Below are positions 40,027-52,777 of a stretch of DNA of 64,000 nt, one piece after another. The notes under the pieces are model-generated. The model saw nothing but the letters and a program-made list of their open reading frames with translations, did no database searches and had not been told where the DNA came from. A program made the translations under genes and the position numbers. The DNA comes from Inonotus obliquus (Eukaryota > Basidiomycota > Agaricomycetes > Hymenochaetales > Hymenochaetaceae): positions 1,054,001 through 1,118,000 of the forward strand of contig JAJHTX010000010.1 in the NCBI GenBank assembly GCA_032164295.1. The letters run 5' to 3'. Positions within the stretch are counted from its first letter, which is position 1; each line of letters opens with the position of its first letter.

Positions 40027-42109
40027 ATGGCTGATCAACCACCACAAATTCGCTACGTCGCCTACATGCCTCATGACCAAGCTGCCCCCACTTGTCCTGT
40101 TTATCTCGATGCTAGGGCAGAGGTTGCAACGTTGATCCAGGCGATCAAGAGCCACTACCATTTCGGAAGTCGTGTAACATCTGAGGTTTTCTTTATCTAC
40201 AAGGTCAGTTATTCGTTCGCAGTAGAAACGCATCCCATTGACATACGACCGTCCTTCCGCAGTGCGGTACACTGGTCATTAAACCCCCTGATTGCGAGGA
40301 TGCTAAAGCCGAGCGTTATAAGAAGGTCATGGAGTGGCTTTATTCTAAGAACAGTACTAGTGATATGGACGACACAGATGCCCTAGAGGATCATTTCCCT
40401 AACGGGCCCTCTGGCATGATAGACCTAATCATCGCTACCGTTTCAAGTATGTCTTCTTTCAATGCTCAAGTACTCGAGATGATTAATTTAGCCAACTGTG
40501 TTTGTTTGTCTACGAAGTCTTGGAATCTGATGACTTGATATGCGCCCTTCCTAACGTGAACAATGCACAGTTGATCAAACGTGCGCTTTCCTTAGTTAGT
40601 TATCTCAAGTTTTAACTCGGTTTTCTAGGCTCGATCAAGAAGGCTTCCAACACCGATTACATCCGGTCTCCGTCGGACGTCATCGCAAATCCCAGATATC
40701 TCAAGGACTGTGTCGAACATGGTGATGTCCACATGCACAGGCCAGCTTCGAACTTCGGACCGCATACGTCGCTATTCCATCCAACATTCGCTAGACTTAA
40801 GTACCACCTCGACCATCTGGATGATGACGCGTTTTGGACGGGCGACCTGGAACCTGATCATGAGCTATTTGCGATTAGTCATAGCTATTCCATCGACAGT
40901 TGCAACGTGCACGAGAATGAGGAGGCAAGGGTACCATTTCTGAACTTTTTCTTCGAGAAGGTCCTTCAGGAGAAGGGTGTCTATGGTGAGGCCATTGAAA
41001 GTGGAATGGCCAAGCCAGATGGTGTCTGGGGAATTAGGCGTCACTTCATTCGCGAAGAAAAGAACGAGGATGGCTCAAAAGGAAATGCTTCTGTTCAAGG
41101 CATTATATGTTACAGGAAAATCGTCGCTCTAGAGACGGTGCGTCCCGATAACTGTTTTTAAAGCTTCCTCTCATGACTGGAAATTCTTTAGTCCAAGCCG
41201 TATGTTATGAGGACCAATTACCCTGCCATCATTGTCGGTGTTATGGGCACGCGCATTGAAGTATCGACCGCTGTATACATCGACGGAGTCTATTCGGATA
41301 AGCTGATTTCTCAAGAACTTTACGTCGATGCATTCCAAGCAAAGAGAGTTTTACGTCTAGGCCGTATGGCTATGGCTCTGCGCCATTGTTATAAGGAACT
41401 CGACAGGTACTATCGATCTGTCGACCTGGTCGCACTTCCGACTACTCGGCATTTTTATCCTGCACCACTTCCTGTCGAGGGATCTGCGCCAGTCCCAACC
41501 CTGGAGTATATCGGCAAATTAACGCACGGGGGGAGCGTTATCCCAGTCATACATGGCGAGGTCGAGGATAAAATAGCAGTGGAGGAAAGACCGTATGCCA
41601 TTTACAGGGCGGCTTTGATTGTTCCTGACGGCAACAAGGTGGACGTCGTAGTGAAGTTCACAGCACGGTATAATGATGAGGCGCATAAACTTCTGGAGAA
41701 CGCAGGCCTCGCACCTAACTTGCGCTACTTTGCTCGAATTGTTAGTGGCCATTTTATGGTCGTGATGGACTACGTGGACAGCCCCCCACTCTCAGATGTT
41801 CCGAAGCAGGAGAACTATGTTTCCATCTGCCAACGCGTCAAGGAAGCGTTGGATATACTTCACAAGGAGAATCTTGTGTTTGGCGACCTCCGCCCTCAGA
41901 ATATCGTGCTTGACTCAGGTAGAAAGCCCTTATTGATCGACTTTGACGTTACTGGGAGGCATGACGTTGATAGGTATCCTGCGTCTTGGGACACCGATAA
42001 GTACCACCCAGACGTCCGACGGAATGGCATAATGCGCAAGGAACATGATATTCACTCTCTCGGCGATTTGGAACGGATCATGAGAGAATGTTTTATTGAA
42101 ATTGCATAG
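40027..42109 (+). CDS. Fungal-type protein kinase with Crinkler-like header
   Basis: Five exons: 40027-40203, 40263-40446, 40518-40580, 40629-41137 and 41192-42109; all introns are GT...AG and preserve frame. The first ~60 residues (LDARAEVATLIQAIKSHYHF ending FFIYK) look like the ubiquitin-like header of Crinkler-type proteins; this is inference. The C-terminal ~230 residues form a kinase fold: KVDVVVKFTARYNDE with the ATP-site Lys, hinge HFMVVMDYVDSP, catalytic loop ENLVFGDLRPQNIVL with the base Asp, and LIDFDVTGRH. It thus has DFD in place of DFG and no HRD histidine. Such kinases are expanded in Agaricomycetes (FunK1 and relatives). The substrate is unknown. Confidence 0.75.
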
Positions 42110-42992
42110 TCTAATGTATGAACACAAGGGTAGATTTACATGAACATGTCATATGTAAAGCACCTCAACGCTTTAAGATTTGCGGAAGAGCAGGACTTCA
42201 AAGAATGTTAATAGGGTTCTGCCCTAGTTCTCCTAAGTAGTGGAATGTATCAAGTGTCGTCTGCGCTGCCAGTTCACCTATCAACGGTCAGCTAGCGTAC
42301 CGCACATCTCACCAGGGTGAACGATGAACTTGTTGAACCTGTCTTACCAGTACTTTTTGACTAACCAGACGTTTAGACAAAAGCCTCTCTTTTCGTAAAG
42401 AGCTGCTGTACAGACTACCATTGCGAGGAGTACTACCTAATCATAGGAAAAACTGCGGCGGGTCTCTATCCATCTATAAGAATTCAGCCTCAGTCGAACA
42501 CAAACAAAAATAACGGAGAATCTGGACCCTAGCTATAGGTCCCCTTCATCTACCGCACTGACGAACACCATGGCTGACCCGTTCTCTTCGCCATAGATTC
42601 AAGAAACGGAAAAGTACTGCATCGCAGCGTAGTCTTGTATTGGAAATGACAGGCCATACGGTAATGATCACGAATATTATCATAAGATAAAGTGGGACTG
42701 TAGGAAACATAAACGAGCGGAGATGGATATGTGGCTGATGGGGAAGTAAATACGAGGAACAACAATGGTATAGAAATAATCGAGACGGATCTCCATTGGA
42801 GCCATGCATAAAACGTAGAGTATAGAATGTGACAGCAAAGCGTAGCACGGTATCCAGGGTATAAACCAAGAACAAGTGGAAGTAGCAGTAGCATGCAGCG
42901 GCGGAGGAGAAAAGAAGCGAGAGACTGAGCCTATAAACACGCAAGAGTCCCAATAATCACCAAAGCCAAGAAAGAAAGAAGGAAATTTAAGG
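42110..42992. other. Intergenic region between convergent genes
   Basis: About 880 bases between the kinase stop and the stop of the next, minus-strand gene. The minus-strand frames seen here are Ser/Phe/Tyr-rich and unsupported. It holds both 3' UTRs. Confidence 0.5.
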
Positions 42993-44122
42993 CTAAGACT
43001 CTTCCTCCTCCTCTAGTACATCGTGCAAAGGTGCTCGATGTACGTAGCGGCCCGGACTCGAGCGGCCAAGTTCCGAGAAAGTATAGGGTGCTCCAGGCTC
43101 CAGTGCCTGAATGTCAACATCCTCATCGTCGTCTTCCATGTCTGGGGAAGGATCTTGCGATTGAACAGGAAAGGGTGTAGACGACACGGTCGGGGCAGGC
43201 TTCGTATCGACCTGTTCCTGTTGCAGTGATGAGGAACGAACAGGAAGTCGCGAAGGTTTCTGGATCTGAAGCGGAGCCGTCGTCGACATTCCCTGCCGCT
43301 CACGCTCCCGGTACATCTCAATAAGACCTGCAGTTTTGCTTTGCGCCGCCGGAGAACCAATAAGAGAACCATGTGCCCCAGGTTGAGGTGGCGCATCATA
43401 GTCCTTTTGGCTCGGAATTGTGTTAGAAATGGCGCCCTCCACATCAATATCCACGACTGAAGATGTGGGTTCGAAGTCGCCCTCACTATAGATAGATGTC
43501 TGGGCAGATTCTTCGTATCCAGACGTTGTTGAACGGCGTGGTTCGTCGTACTTCGCAGGACGGCGATCAGGATGCAAGTCGAAGTATCCCAGTCGTCGTC
43601 TCGGCGGTGACTGAGCTAGTTCATCTTCATCATCTTCAACGTCGAGGTTAGCGGTCAAGTCTGGTCCATGTCCGTTACCATTGCCAATCCCAAATGGTGA
43701 AGAGGTTTTGTGATCGCGAGCGTCGTCGTCATCGCTGGCCGGTGTTGGCTGACGTATGTACAGCTGCTAGAGCCTGTGCAACCTCCATGCTCGCCAACTC
43801 GGGATCTGAACGACCCAGTCGTTCCTCCCACACCCAAATTCCTTCCCGTGCTTGCTCCACGCGGCCTCATCTCCGCGTCCCGGTTCGTCATGCGCTTCCC
43901 GCCACTTGCAACGAGTATATCAACCCAGGCGTCGTCTTTGCTCATCCTCTTCTCCTTCGCAGTCTTTTGACGTACCCCAGCGGGGCCCGCCTTGGTCCCC
44001 TCTGCACTACTTCGACCGTTCAACTCATCATTGCTGTAACTAGCGAGACGAGTGTAGGGCTCCGCAGCGGATCGGATATCCCAGATAAGACTGGTCGTTT
44101 CGCCACAACCGTAACCATCCAA
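42993..44122 (-). CDS. Acidic conserved protein of unknown function, with apparent frameshifts
   Basis: Three frames line up as one protein. Frame one (about 43865-44122) reads TSLIWDIRSAAEPYTRLASY and then KEKRMSKDDAWVDILVASGG. Frame two (about 43730-43865) reads VWEERLGRSDPELASMEVAQ and ALAAVHTSAN. Frame three (42993-43730) is acidic and proline-rich, with LGYFDLHPDRRPAKYD, an IEMYRERERQG helix and a Glu-rich end. Joining them requires one-base shifts near 43,868 and 43,730 where no GT...AG intron fits. It is either a decaying gene or carries sequence errors. The first exon is missing from the model: 44122 is a TTG, so an upstream exon is likely. No domain is recognised. Confidence 0.6.
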
Positions 44123-44321
44123 GACGTTGAGGTACGTCTTACTTATCGTCTAATACTTCTTCGTCGGTTTAGTAATAGCATTTACTCCATTCGACGTTTG
44201 GTTACTTTGCAGTTTTGCAGTTTTGCAGTTTGCGTATATGAGATATGAGATATGTGATTCAATTAAATGTTGAAGACTAAAGTCACCTTGGTCCTTGGTG
44301 AAGTGGCGTTCTGAACGTTGA

Positions 44322-47297
44322 ATGTCTCTTCCCCCTCTTTCATCATCATCGTCATCATCATCCGCTGTGTCCTCGCCTTCGCCTTTGTTGACTCACGGTC
44401 CTGTTATTGTGACGCAGCACACGCTTATTACGACGACTTCAACTCGGATGAGTTTCGGGACGCGGGCGCAAACGCCAACACGAACGAGAACGCAGACGCA
44501 CGATATATTCACCGATACCGGAACCAGCCCCGGCACACGGTCAGAGTCAGGGTCGGAGTTGGGGTCGGGGATTGGGACTAGGACTGGGACTGGGACTGGG
44601 AGTTCAGGGTTCATTTCTCCTGCTTCTTCTTCAGCTCCTCCTTCACCCACTCTGGACCTGAACCTGAACCTGAATCCGAATCCAAATCCGAATCCGAATC
44701 CGAGTCGGTTTTTTAACTCGAGGAATACGAATTCCAGGGCTGGATTTGGATTTGGACACGGTAGTGGTATGGAGGGCCTGGATAGAGAGGATAGAGAGGA
44801 TAGGGACAGGGAATTTGAAGATTCAGTTTCGGATGCGGGTAGTTCTAGCTGGAGGAGTAGGAGTAGGGGTTTGAGTGGGAGTGGGAGCTTGAGTAGGAGT
44901 CGGGGTCGCAGCGGTAGTCAGAGTCGGAGTCAGAGTCGTAGTATGGGTTGGCGTGGAAGGGGAAGTGGGATGGGAAGAGGAGGAGAGATAGATGAGTCTG
45001 AGTCTGGCTCCGAGAGAGACGGAGACAGAGACTTGGGAGAGTCAGAAAGGTCACCCTCACCAAGGTCGGATTATAGCCATAGTAATGACCCAGAATCGGA
45101 ATGGATTTCTGCTTCTGAGTGAGTAGTTTTTTTCTTCGTGGATTTGGGTTTTTACAGTAATGGATGTGGACCTGACTTTGATTCCATACCATAGACTAGC
45201 AAGTAGCGAATACTTTGACGAATGGAGACGTGGTACTCCACTTACAATTCCTATAACTATCGGCGGCGGCGGCTTTGGGAGGAGTGGAGGGATACGATGG
45301 GATGCTTTTCCTGTCCCGCAGGTTATAAGAAATCTGGGAAATTATTTGATTGATGTTAGGTTACCTGAGTGGGTTTTTCGAGATGCCTGTGAGGTATGTA
45401 TCCTTTTTTTTTGGCGTTTTGAAGTCGTCTTCGGATCTTTGACATTATGATGGTCTTCGGATTAATTCAATACGGGCTGTCCTGTCCCGCCCCCCCTCTT
45501 TTGACTCTCCCGGATTAATCGTTTATCGATTTTTATTTGTAGGATAACCCCACACTGGCACACTACTCATCTCAATTCAACACGCAAATCCAAATCCAAT
45601 CTCAATCTCAATCTCACAACGACAAAATCTCTCCTCTCCCTGGTACCCGACTGATAGAAATGCCAGTTGAAGAAGACGCGTATTTTCATTCTTCGTTTGA
45701 GAGAGTTATGGAAGAATCGATGATTTTGAGGAAGTTGAATTGCGTTTGGTTACAACAGTCTGAGAGGGTTAAAGGGGGTTTCGGTGGGGGTGTGATCGGG
45801 TGGAGAATTCCAGTTGATAATGTTATTAGGAGAGCTTTTGTTTGTGGGAGGGGTGGGATAAGTGGTGTTGAATGCGATTTTGTGTGAGTTATTTTTTGAA
45901 AATTCATTTGGACGAGTTTCTGATGATTACGTCCTTACAATGCGTTACTTCTGGCTTTCAATAGTTGCGACGTACCTATTTCAATGCCATACTCAAACTT
46001 CCCTCTCCCTTCCAACGTCAAACTTGAAAAAGTGGTTATGGTAGATACCATGGTATCAACGACTCTATACCCAAGTCCTAGTATGTTTAATTTGGATGGA
46101 CAAGTGTTTGAAGAGTTGAGAGCAGATAGGGAGAGGTCTGGACGAGATTCTACGGTTGTCTGTGTACCTCATTTGGTCGTCCTACACGCATCCGCATCTA
46201 CGTCCGTCTGTCTCGGTCACAGGAACTTGAGCAATAATGATTGCAATCATGGTCAGCGGCTACGGGGAAATAGATACCGATGTGGACATACATATACACA
46301 AGGAATAATGAACGCCGGGAACGCCTTGAACGATGCTACGAACGAGCTAAGTTTCGTTTTCGGAGCTGGGATGCAACAGAGGAAACTACTTGGCTTCGAA
46401 CGAGAGCCAATGTTTGGTGTCGTTTGTTCCTTTGGGAAAGTTAGAGTTTTTGCGAGTTATTGGAAGGACAATCAGGTTCGTCATTTATTCTTCCCTCTCT
46501 GCTTTCTGCCTTTGTTCAATACTTATCTTTACTTATTATACGTCTTCCCGTTCACGTTTCTCGACACTCGACAGATCCAAATCGTCCGTCTATACTCAAC
46601 AGATTTAGATCTTCAAATCCCAGAACAATCATCCCTATTCTTCATCTTACTCTTACGCATCCGCCACATCATCACTTCTTTCCATTCTCAATTAGAATCG
46701 AGCAATAACGGAGAAGAGATTGAGAGGAGGGTGAGGGAACAGGAGAGGTCTTGGAAAGCTGAAGGGACGTATCCGGCTCCTCCTGGTGCTACTTGGGACG
46801 TAGGGATGAGGGGGTCCGAGTCTAGATCTTTCATCTCGGACCCGGGGAGGTCCGGGAGAGGGAGTGGAGTGGAAAGAGAGTGGAGAGGGAGGTATGGGAG
46901 GTCTGGGAGGAGGACGGGTGGGTGGACAACGAGGGGGAGGAAGGGGAGGATGAGTCGGTCTTATTCTCATTCGACGGACTGGAGTGGATTTGGACGTGGA
47001 TGGGAGAGCGAGAAGGAAGAGGAAAAGGAAGAAGAGGAAAGGATGGATTTGGATGAAGGGAGTCCTCCTGGGCCGAGTACTGCATCGATTGGTACCGGGA
47101 CTGGGACCGGGACTGGGACTGGGACTGGGTCAGTCGCTGGGAGTGTCGGTACGAATGCAAGTACGAGTACGGGTGCGAGTGCGAATTTGAGTAGGGATGT
47201 GGGTAGGGACGTGGGTACGAATGTCGGAAAAGGAGTACCTGTGTTTGGATTTGGACTTGGACTTGGGAACACGATGGTGGTTCCACATTCTACTTGA
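44322..47297 (+). CDS. Large low-complexity protein with a conserved central domain, function unknown
   Basis: Exons: 44322-45118, 45158-45393, 45543-45883, 45965-46475 and 46575-47297. The N-terminal part is Ser-, Thr/Gly- and Asn/Pro-repeat rich and then RS-like (GSQSRSQSRSMGWRGRGSGM). The ordered centre reads EYFDEWRRGTPLTIPI, RWDAFPVPQVIRNLGNYLID, RVKGGFGGGVIGWRIPVDNV and EPMFGVVCSFGKVRVFASYW. The C-terminal part is Gly/Arg/Ser and GT-repeat rich. The block FGVVCSFGKVRVFASYWKDN resembles the late strands of restriction-endonuclease-like folds (weak inference). The exon 1 to 2 join is one base out of frame, so either the donor differs or a base is wrong. It is divergent from the minus-strand gene, sharing a ~200-base promoter region with three TTTTGCAG repeats near 44,210. 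Confidence 0.6.
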
Positions 47298-47458
47298 TTC
47301 AGGAAATCAGGGAATCAAGGAATAACAAATTTGGAATAAATCTCATATGGACTCGGACTTGAAGCGATATGTATCCCGTTGCTTGTATGATGTATGATGT
47401 ATGACCATGTATGCAATGGAAGAAGAATAGGACTTTTATTTATTTTGAAAGTTTCGGG

Positions 47459-47995
47459 TCAATGCCATGTGTGCGTAAATTTACATGTATGGATTATATA
47501 TGCGAGATACGGTATACGGTAGGGAGGAAGAGGTGATAGAGTATTGATGGGATGAACAAGAGAGATGGCATCATATGAATCGATGCTTCTACTAGTACTC
47601 CGAGCATCCGAACCGTGACACGATGCTTTAAAACAACCGGAGGCTGGAGGTAAGTCACAGTAACCAGTGCGAAAAAATCTTACTTTATATATACTCATTA
47701 AATAGCGTTGGTAACCGACGAATGGATGGAATGAAGTTGAGGTTTTGAGATTAGGTAGGTGGGGGCTGTATACGCTGTAATGCTGAATTTCTACAGCTGC
47801 TTCAACTTGAAGTTGCGGCGATTGATTTAAGCGGAGACTGAATTTGGCCCAGGCTAATGGTAAAATCTTATGCACGTGCCCCACTTGTACACCAAACGAA
47901 TTTTTCACCCGCTGAAGGACCGAAATTCGCATATAGAGATCACCTGCACTACGACTGCACGAGCACGAAATCAGCACGGCTTTTATGAATTTCAT
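47459..47995 (-). CDS. Possible 178-codon ORF, unsupported by homology
   Basis: The ATG-started minus-strand frame lies in the 1.8-kb gap between two genes. Its composition is ordinary with no motif, signal peptide or low-complexity bias. It may be chance or antisense to a 3' UTR. It is listed because its length is above what is usual in this intergenic DNA. Confidence 0.15.
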   Translation of the reverse strand: MKFIKAVLISCSCSRSAGDLYMRISVLQRVKNSFGVQVGHVHKILPLAWAKFSLRLNQSPQLQVEAAVEIQHYSVYSPHLPNLKTSTSFHPFVGYQRYLMSIYKVRFFRTGYCDLPPASGCFKASCHGSDARSTSRSIDSYDAISLVHPINTLSPLPPYRIPYLAYIIHTCKFTHTWH

Positions 47996-49106
47996 CGACA
48001 ACTACTGAGGTGGGTTACTCAATTCCTCTGTGTAACTCTGACAGAAGAGTTTGGTAGGTCCTTTCGTCGAATTTCCTGCGCTGCAAAGCGGGTACATATA
48101 CATTCCCTAGCCGGGAGTTGGAGGACAAACGATCTTGCAGGGCATTCTGGATCACAGTCTCATGCGAGCATTCGTCTCTTCAATATAACTCAAGTCCGCC
48201 TCCTGATTCCCGGAGTTCTATTCTGGACCGGATATTTGCCAAGCATACAATGACATCCTGCCTCTGCCTTGCCTCAACAGAGTCCACAATAGTATCCGGG
48301 TGAATTTCAATCTTCAAATCCGCGGTTATTGCTAAGCAATTACAAACGCTGTAAGTAACCATTTCACAGATGTCGGTGCTTCAGCGTCAATTCGATTGCT
48401 GCTAATCAACGTTGTCCAGTTTTATTCATTCATTCAATGTACTTCGGCAATGAAAGCTTGAAAGGGATCGAATCAGTTCAGACACTGGTACTGACTCGAA
48501 TGTTTCTGTTCTTCTCTATTCCCCTTGGCACTTGTATCGTTCCATCATTCATCGCTGATGTGTGCCGCATGCATGTCTGTACGCGTGGGAGATGATATGA
48601 TTTAGAAAATGGTGATGCGGGAATACGGGAATACTCCAGTGGCTAATGTTAGCGATCAATCCTTTCCTTTCAGTAATCCGTATCAGTATCATTATCGATT
48701 CATTAGTATCAGTGTCGATTAGTATCACGAATCCGCGAGTCCGTGAGTCCGTGATAGAACATATAGTTCTACCGAGATACGACACCAATACTATCAATGT
48801 ATATAGATAGGAAACGTCGAATGGTCGTGAAACTGATATCGTTCTCTGTGAACGCTTCATATACTATAAACGCATTGCATACAAGGGTTTTCTGAGCTTC
48901 ACAAGTTGTCCAACTTTGATCAGAGGCAGCCTGATGAGATACATAACATAAGGAGGAGATTTCGAAAGACTCGGAGGGTAAGAATACATTCGCCTCGTTC
49001 GCCTAACTTGTTTCGTTGACGCGAGGCATCAAGTACGTCGAAACTACCAAAAATGCTAGTCTAGATACGTGACATAGATTGGATCTGTGTCTGGCCCGGG
49101 AGATAG
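47996..49106. other. Intergenic region
   Basis: About 1.1 kb with no supported gene. Repeated GTATCA/GATTAGTATCA words occur at 48,675-48,730. Confidence 0.5.
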
Positions 49107-50666
49107 TCAGGCCGATTCCACTTCTTCCAGTCTAAACGTCCCATCCCTCCACCCATGGCAGTCATCAAACTTGATCTGCATCCCTTCAATGTCCGTGAAA
49201 TATCCGGCAATTGTGTTTACGAAATTCGGCGTCAATCTACGGCAGTCTTCAAAGTAGATAAATCGTCCTTGGGGCACGGTGAGGACATCCGGTAGGTGGA
49301 CATCGAAGGCACCGTAGTAGACGGCAGATGTGAATAGAAGCTCCACCCTTCGAAGGACAGGCATGCGCAGACTTGCGGACAAAGGCGGAACGACTAGCGG
49401 ATCTCTGACAAAGAAATCGCCCTGATGAATATAGCATGAGGCGAGGTAAGGAAGAGTCACCACAGGAACGTCAGGATAGTCGGGAGCATAAAATCCTCCG
49501 TTCTGATAAATGGAGAGTGCTTGAAGCACTTCGGTCGATGACAGGAAGTCAAGTAACTCTGCCAAAGTAACACTTCCTGTCCATGTGAATGTAAACCGAG
49601 TTAAGTGCCGGGCAAAGGACGAATGAGGAGCGAAATTGATCACCAGACCCCGCAGCGAGGGGAGGTCGCAGGATTCGTAAAAGCCACCTCCCGACATATG
49701 AAGAAATAGGTACTGCAGAGCGTTCGCCGATACGAGGAATTCACTCAAGGAATCCAGCTCATAACATCTAATTTCAGACAGTTTGCACCTGATCAGGTCT
49801 CTCCCAACGGTGGGTCCTGGCACGAAGTTGACATCTAGGCTTTTTAGCGACGGGGTATGTCGCCTGTCGAAGGAATACCAAACGGGGCTGCAGCGATCCC
49901 GTATGAGCAGTGTACGAACACTCTGCATGGCCATGCTGTCTAGGATTCGTTGAGCCAATTCTTCGTCTTGGCTCCAAATCTGCAGCTCCTCCAGACGCAG
50001 TTGCAGAATAAAGTCCAAAGAGTGTTTGTAGAACCGGTCAACATATTCATTGAGGTTGAAACCTCGATGTTCTGCCCAAGTTTCGAACGAAGTGCTGTTA
50101 CTGACACAGCCGCGGTACCGTATCTCGGCCTTCAACGAATCGAATCGGTTTCCCTCTGCAATCGCAACCATCTGCTCCGGTGTCTGACCAATCTTAAGAT
50201 AATGCCCATCCCACATCTTCCGTGTCGACATCATGACCGCCCTGAACCGCTTGCATACTAGCGATAACCCCACCTTCTCCTCCAAGCTTTCTGCCGCAAA
50301 GAGAATATTTCGAGAAGCGCGTCATCCGGGATGAGGCTTAGTCCGTAATTCAGCGCTTTCCGGGAGATGTGGTCCTCGAATTGCTCGATACGTTTCGTGA
50401 ATCCCTTCATCCTGGTGTTCATGGTCCCGATGAATGCCTGGACTGTATGTAGCGAGTCCTGCGACGATCTCTTCAGCCTCCGCATGTCTTGTATAACCTT
50501 GGCGACATCGGGATCTTGGACTTTTTCGCTCTCGCTGAATGCATATTTTAGCGAGAATCTCGACAGTAATACTGTGGGTATTGACTTACTACTCATTGAA
50601 TGTTGCTGCGCACTTGTCCATGAATGCCAATAGCTCTGCTCCAGTCTCGGGCTTGAAATCGCTCAT
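49107..50666 (-). CDS. F-box protein with one apparent frameshift
   Basis: Exon 1 is 50590-50666 (ATG at 50666), a 55-base intron follows (GTAAGT...TTCAG), and exon 2 is 49107-50534. A coiled-coil-like helix (VAKVIQDMRRLKRSSQDSLH) precedes an F-box: LSLIPDDALLEIF, then in the next frame ESLEEKVGLSLVCKRFRAVM and RKMW. The shift, one base missing within ATATTCTCTTT near 50,303, falls in the middle of the F-box. The remaining ~370 residues look like degenerate leucine-rich repeats (LKSLDVNFVPG, LQYLFLHMSGGGFYESCDLP). F-box proteins recruit substrates to SCF ubiquitin ligases. Many such F-box/LRR genes occur in agaric genomes. The target is unknown. Confidence 0.72.
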
Positions 50667-51298
50667 CTTGATGAGTAGCACTGGGACTGGGGATGGTGGA
50701 CGTCGGCGGATAAGTTCCTACGAACCTTCATCTCAAGAACTAGTCGGATAGTAGACTCGGACAGGTTATGAGTCATAACTGGATCAAGCCAGGGCGCTTG
50801 GTATGAATTCAGAACTTCGCTCTTCATCCAAATATTTAGCATATTCTCTTACCTCGACTCGACATGCATTTGTACGATGTACTACACTGAAATCTTCTCC
50901 TTCCCTTAGCCTTAGGCCTTCCAACTGTAACTTCTGTAGCCCTGTACACTGTCATCGTGGATGCAGTCAGAAAAGAGGATTTGAATCTTAGGTCGCACTG
51001 ACTAGCCTACTAAACGCTTTGGTGATATAGCAGCACATTGTGGATGTTCAAACTTCCTTTTTAGTTTACTCTTTGTCATCATTGATCTGTGCGTTTGCTT
51101 CCCATTCAATTCAGTTTCTCGCTAACGAACATGGTAAACGCGAGACAGAACAGCTACTAACTCTATCCCTCATGAGTCTGCTCATGTCTGGGTCTACAAC
51201 TTGCATCTAGATGCTACTAGTCTAAGATAACCTGGATGAGCGATATTGGAATACGAATACGTGCCCGAATACGAATTTCGAAGAATATTATTAGGCTT
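50667..51298. other. Intergenic region between divergent genes
   Basis: About 630 bases separate the F-box gene start from the Tda10-like kinase start; it probably holds both promoters. An upstream in-frame ATG for the kinase exists at 51236. Confidence 0.5.
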
Positions 51299-52777
51299 AT
51301 GGCGACCAACTCGGACTCGATGAAGGGGAAGGGGAAAGTTCCAGATGTGGTTACGGAGAAGGTTGGACCTATCCTGGAGCATGTAAAGAGGTGTTTGGAT
51401 CGGCATCGTGCCGTGGGTGCTAGCAACACGGGTACGAAGGCTATCCCGCCTCTGTTCGTAGCATTTCAAGGTCCTCAAGGGTCCGGTACGTCCATCTTCC
51501 CTCTCCTTCGTCCCCTCCCTATCAGTATACCTACCGTTAACGCACGAGTGTCTAATAACCCATCTTCAGGCAAAACATTCTTGACCTCCCACCTCCATAA
51601 ACTCCTCACATCTCCGCCTTACAACCTCTCAGTAGCCGTACTCTCCATCGACGATCTCTACCTCCCTCATTCAGGTCTTCTCCATGTCGCGAGAGAGAAT
51701 GAGGGGAATAAGCTGTTAGCTGGACGCGGGTTACCTGGGACTCATGACGTTGAGTTGGGAACGGAAGTTTTGAGAAAGTTGAAGGTGATTAATGAGCCTA
51801 ACGAGGAAGGAGTTCGTCATGGTGGTGAGGGTGTACGCTTACCGGTCTTCGAAAAGAGTTTGCATAACGGAGAAGGCGATCGTTTACGTCCTGATTCAAG
51901 TCCACTCATCCACCCACCACTCGATATCTTACTCTTTGAAGGGTGGTGTGTCGGATTCCGTCCTATCAACAATTCCGAAATCAAAAAGCGATTTGAAGAA
52001 CGTATACCGGATTTGGAAGGGATATTGGACTTACGAGAGACGTTTAAGGAAGAGGATTTGTTGGTTGTTAATGAGAAGTTGTGGAAGTATGTTAGGTGGT
52101 GGGAGTTCTTTGATGTTTTCATTCAGGTGGGTTTTTCCCTCCTCCCTTCGTCTCCCCTTTCGTCTCTCTTTTATTTTTCATTCGATTTTCGCCTTTCGGG
52201 TTGGAAAGAAGGAAATTCCGAATGAGCCGAGCTAAGCTGACCCGAACCAAATGGATTTATTAATTTATACTGTGATACACAGGTAAAACCACCAGATGCG
52301 ACCCCGTATTCACTCATATATAAATGGCGTCTCCAGCAAGAGCACAATATGAAAGCAAAGAATGGTGGGAAAGGTATGACGGATGAGCAGGTTAAGACGT
52401 ACGTCTCTCTCGTCTCTCTCGTCTCTCGTCTCCTACTACCCCTTCCTACACTTGTCTTGCCTCCTCTCCTCTTCAGCAACCCCTTTGTACACTTACTCCT
52501 TTTCCCTTCTTCTATTGTCTCCTTCTATTATTGCTCACCCTAATCGAACTCGCATTCTTGCTTTGAATATAGATTCGTAGACCGTTACATCCCAGGCTAC
52601 GTATTCTTCTCCGACGGTATCCAACATGGGTACATCTCTCCCTTCTCTCCCAGCTCGTCCGGTGACCCTGGGCCTGGGTCTGGGCCTGAGAACCGTCAGT
52701 TACCGAGATGGTTAGGAAATGGATTGAAAGTTGAAATTGATGAAGAAAGGAAATTAGCTCGTGTTGATGAGTTTTGA
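51299..52777 (+). CDS. tda10: P-loop kinase of the Tda10 / glycerate-kinase-like family
   Basis: Exons: 51299-51485, 51570-52126, 52283-52398 and 52573-52777. The Walker A motif GPQGSGKT spans the first intron. It is followed by VLSIDDLYLPHSGL (metal/substrate Asp pair), LLAGRGLPGTHD, ILLFEGWCVGFRP (Walker B-like strand and EGW motif), WRLQQEHNM and FVDRYIPGYVFFSDGI near the C-terminus. This order is that of yeast Tda10 (YGR205W) and plant glycerate kinases; the fungal substrate is not firmly known. Start choice: ATG 51299 gives MATNSDSMKGKGK, while the upstream ATG at 51236 would add an Arg/Ile-rich lead of 21 residues. Confidence 0.92.

Noticed and set aside
43694..44248. 184-codon plus-strand ORF
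   Set aside because: It is antisense to the N-terminal coding region of the minus-strand acidic protein, whose frame has conserved-looking blocks; composition is that of a shadow frame.
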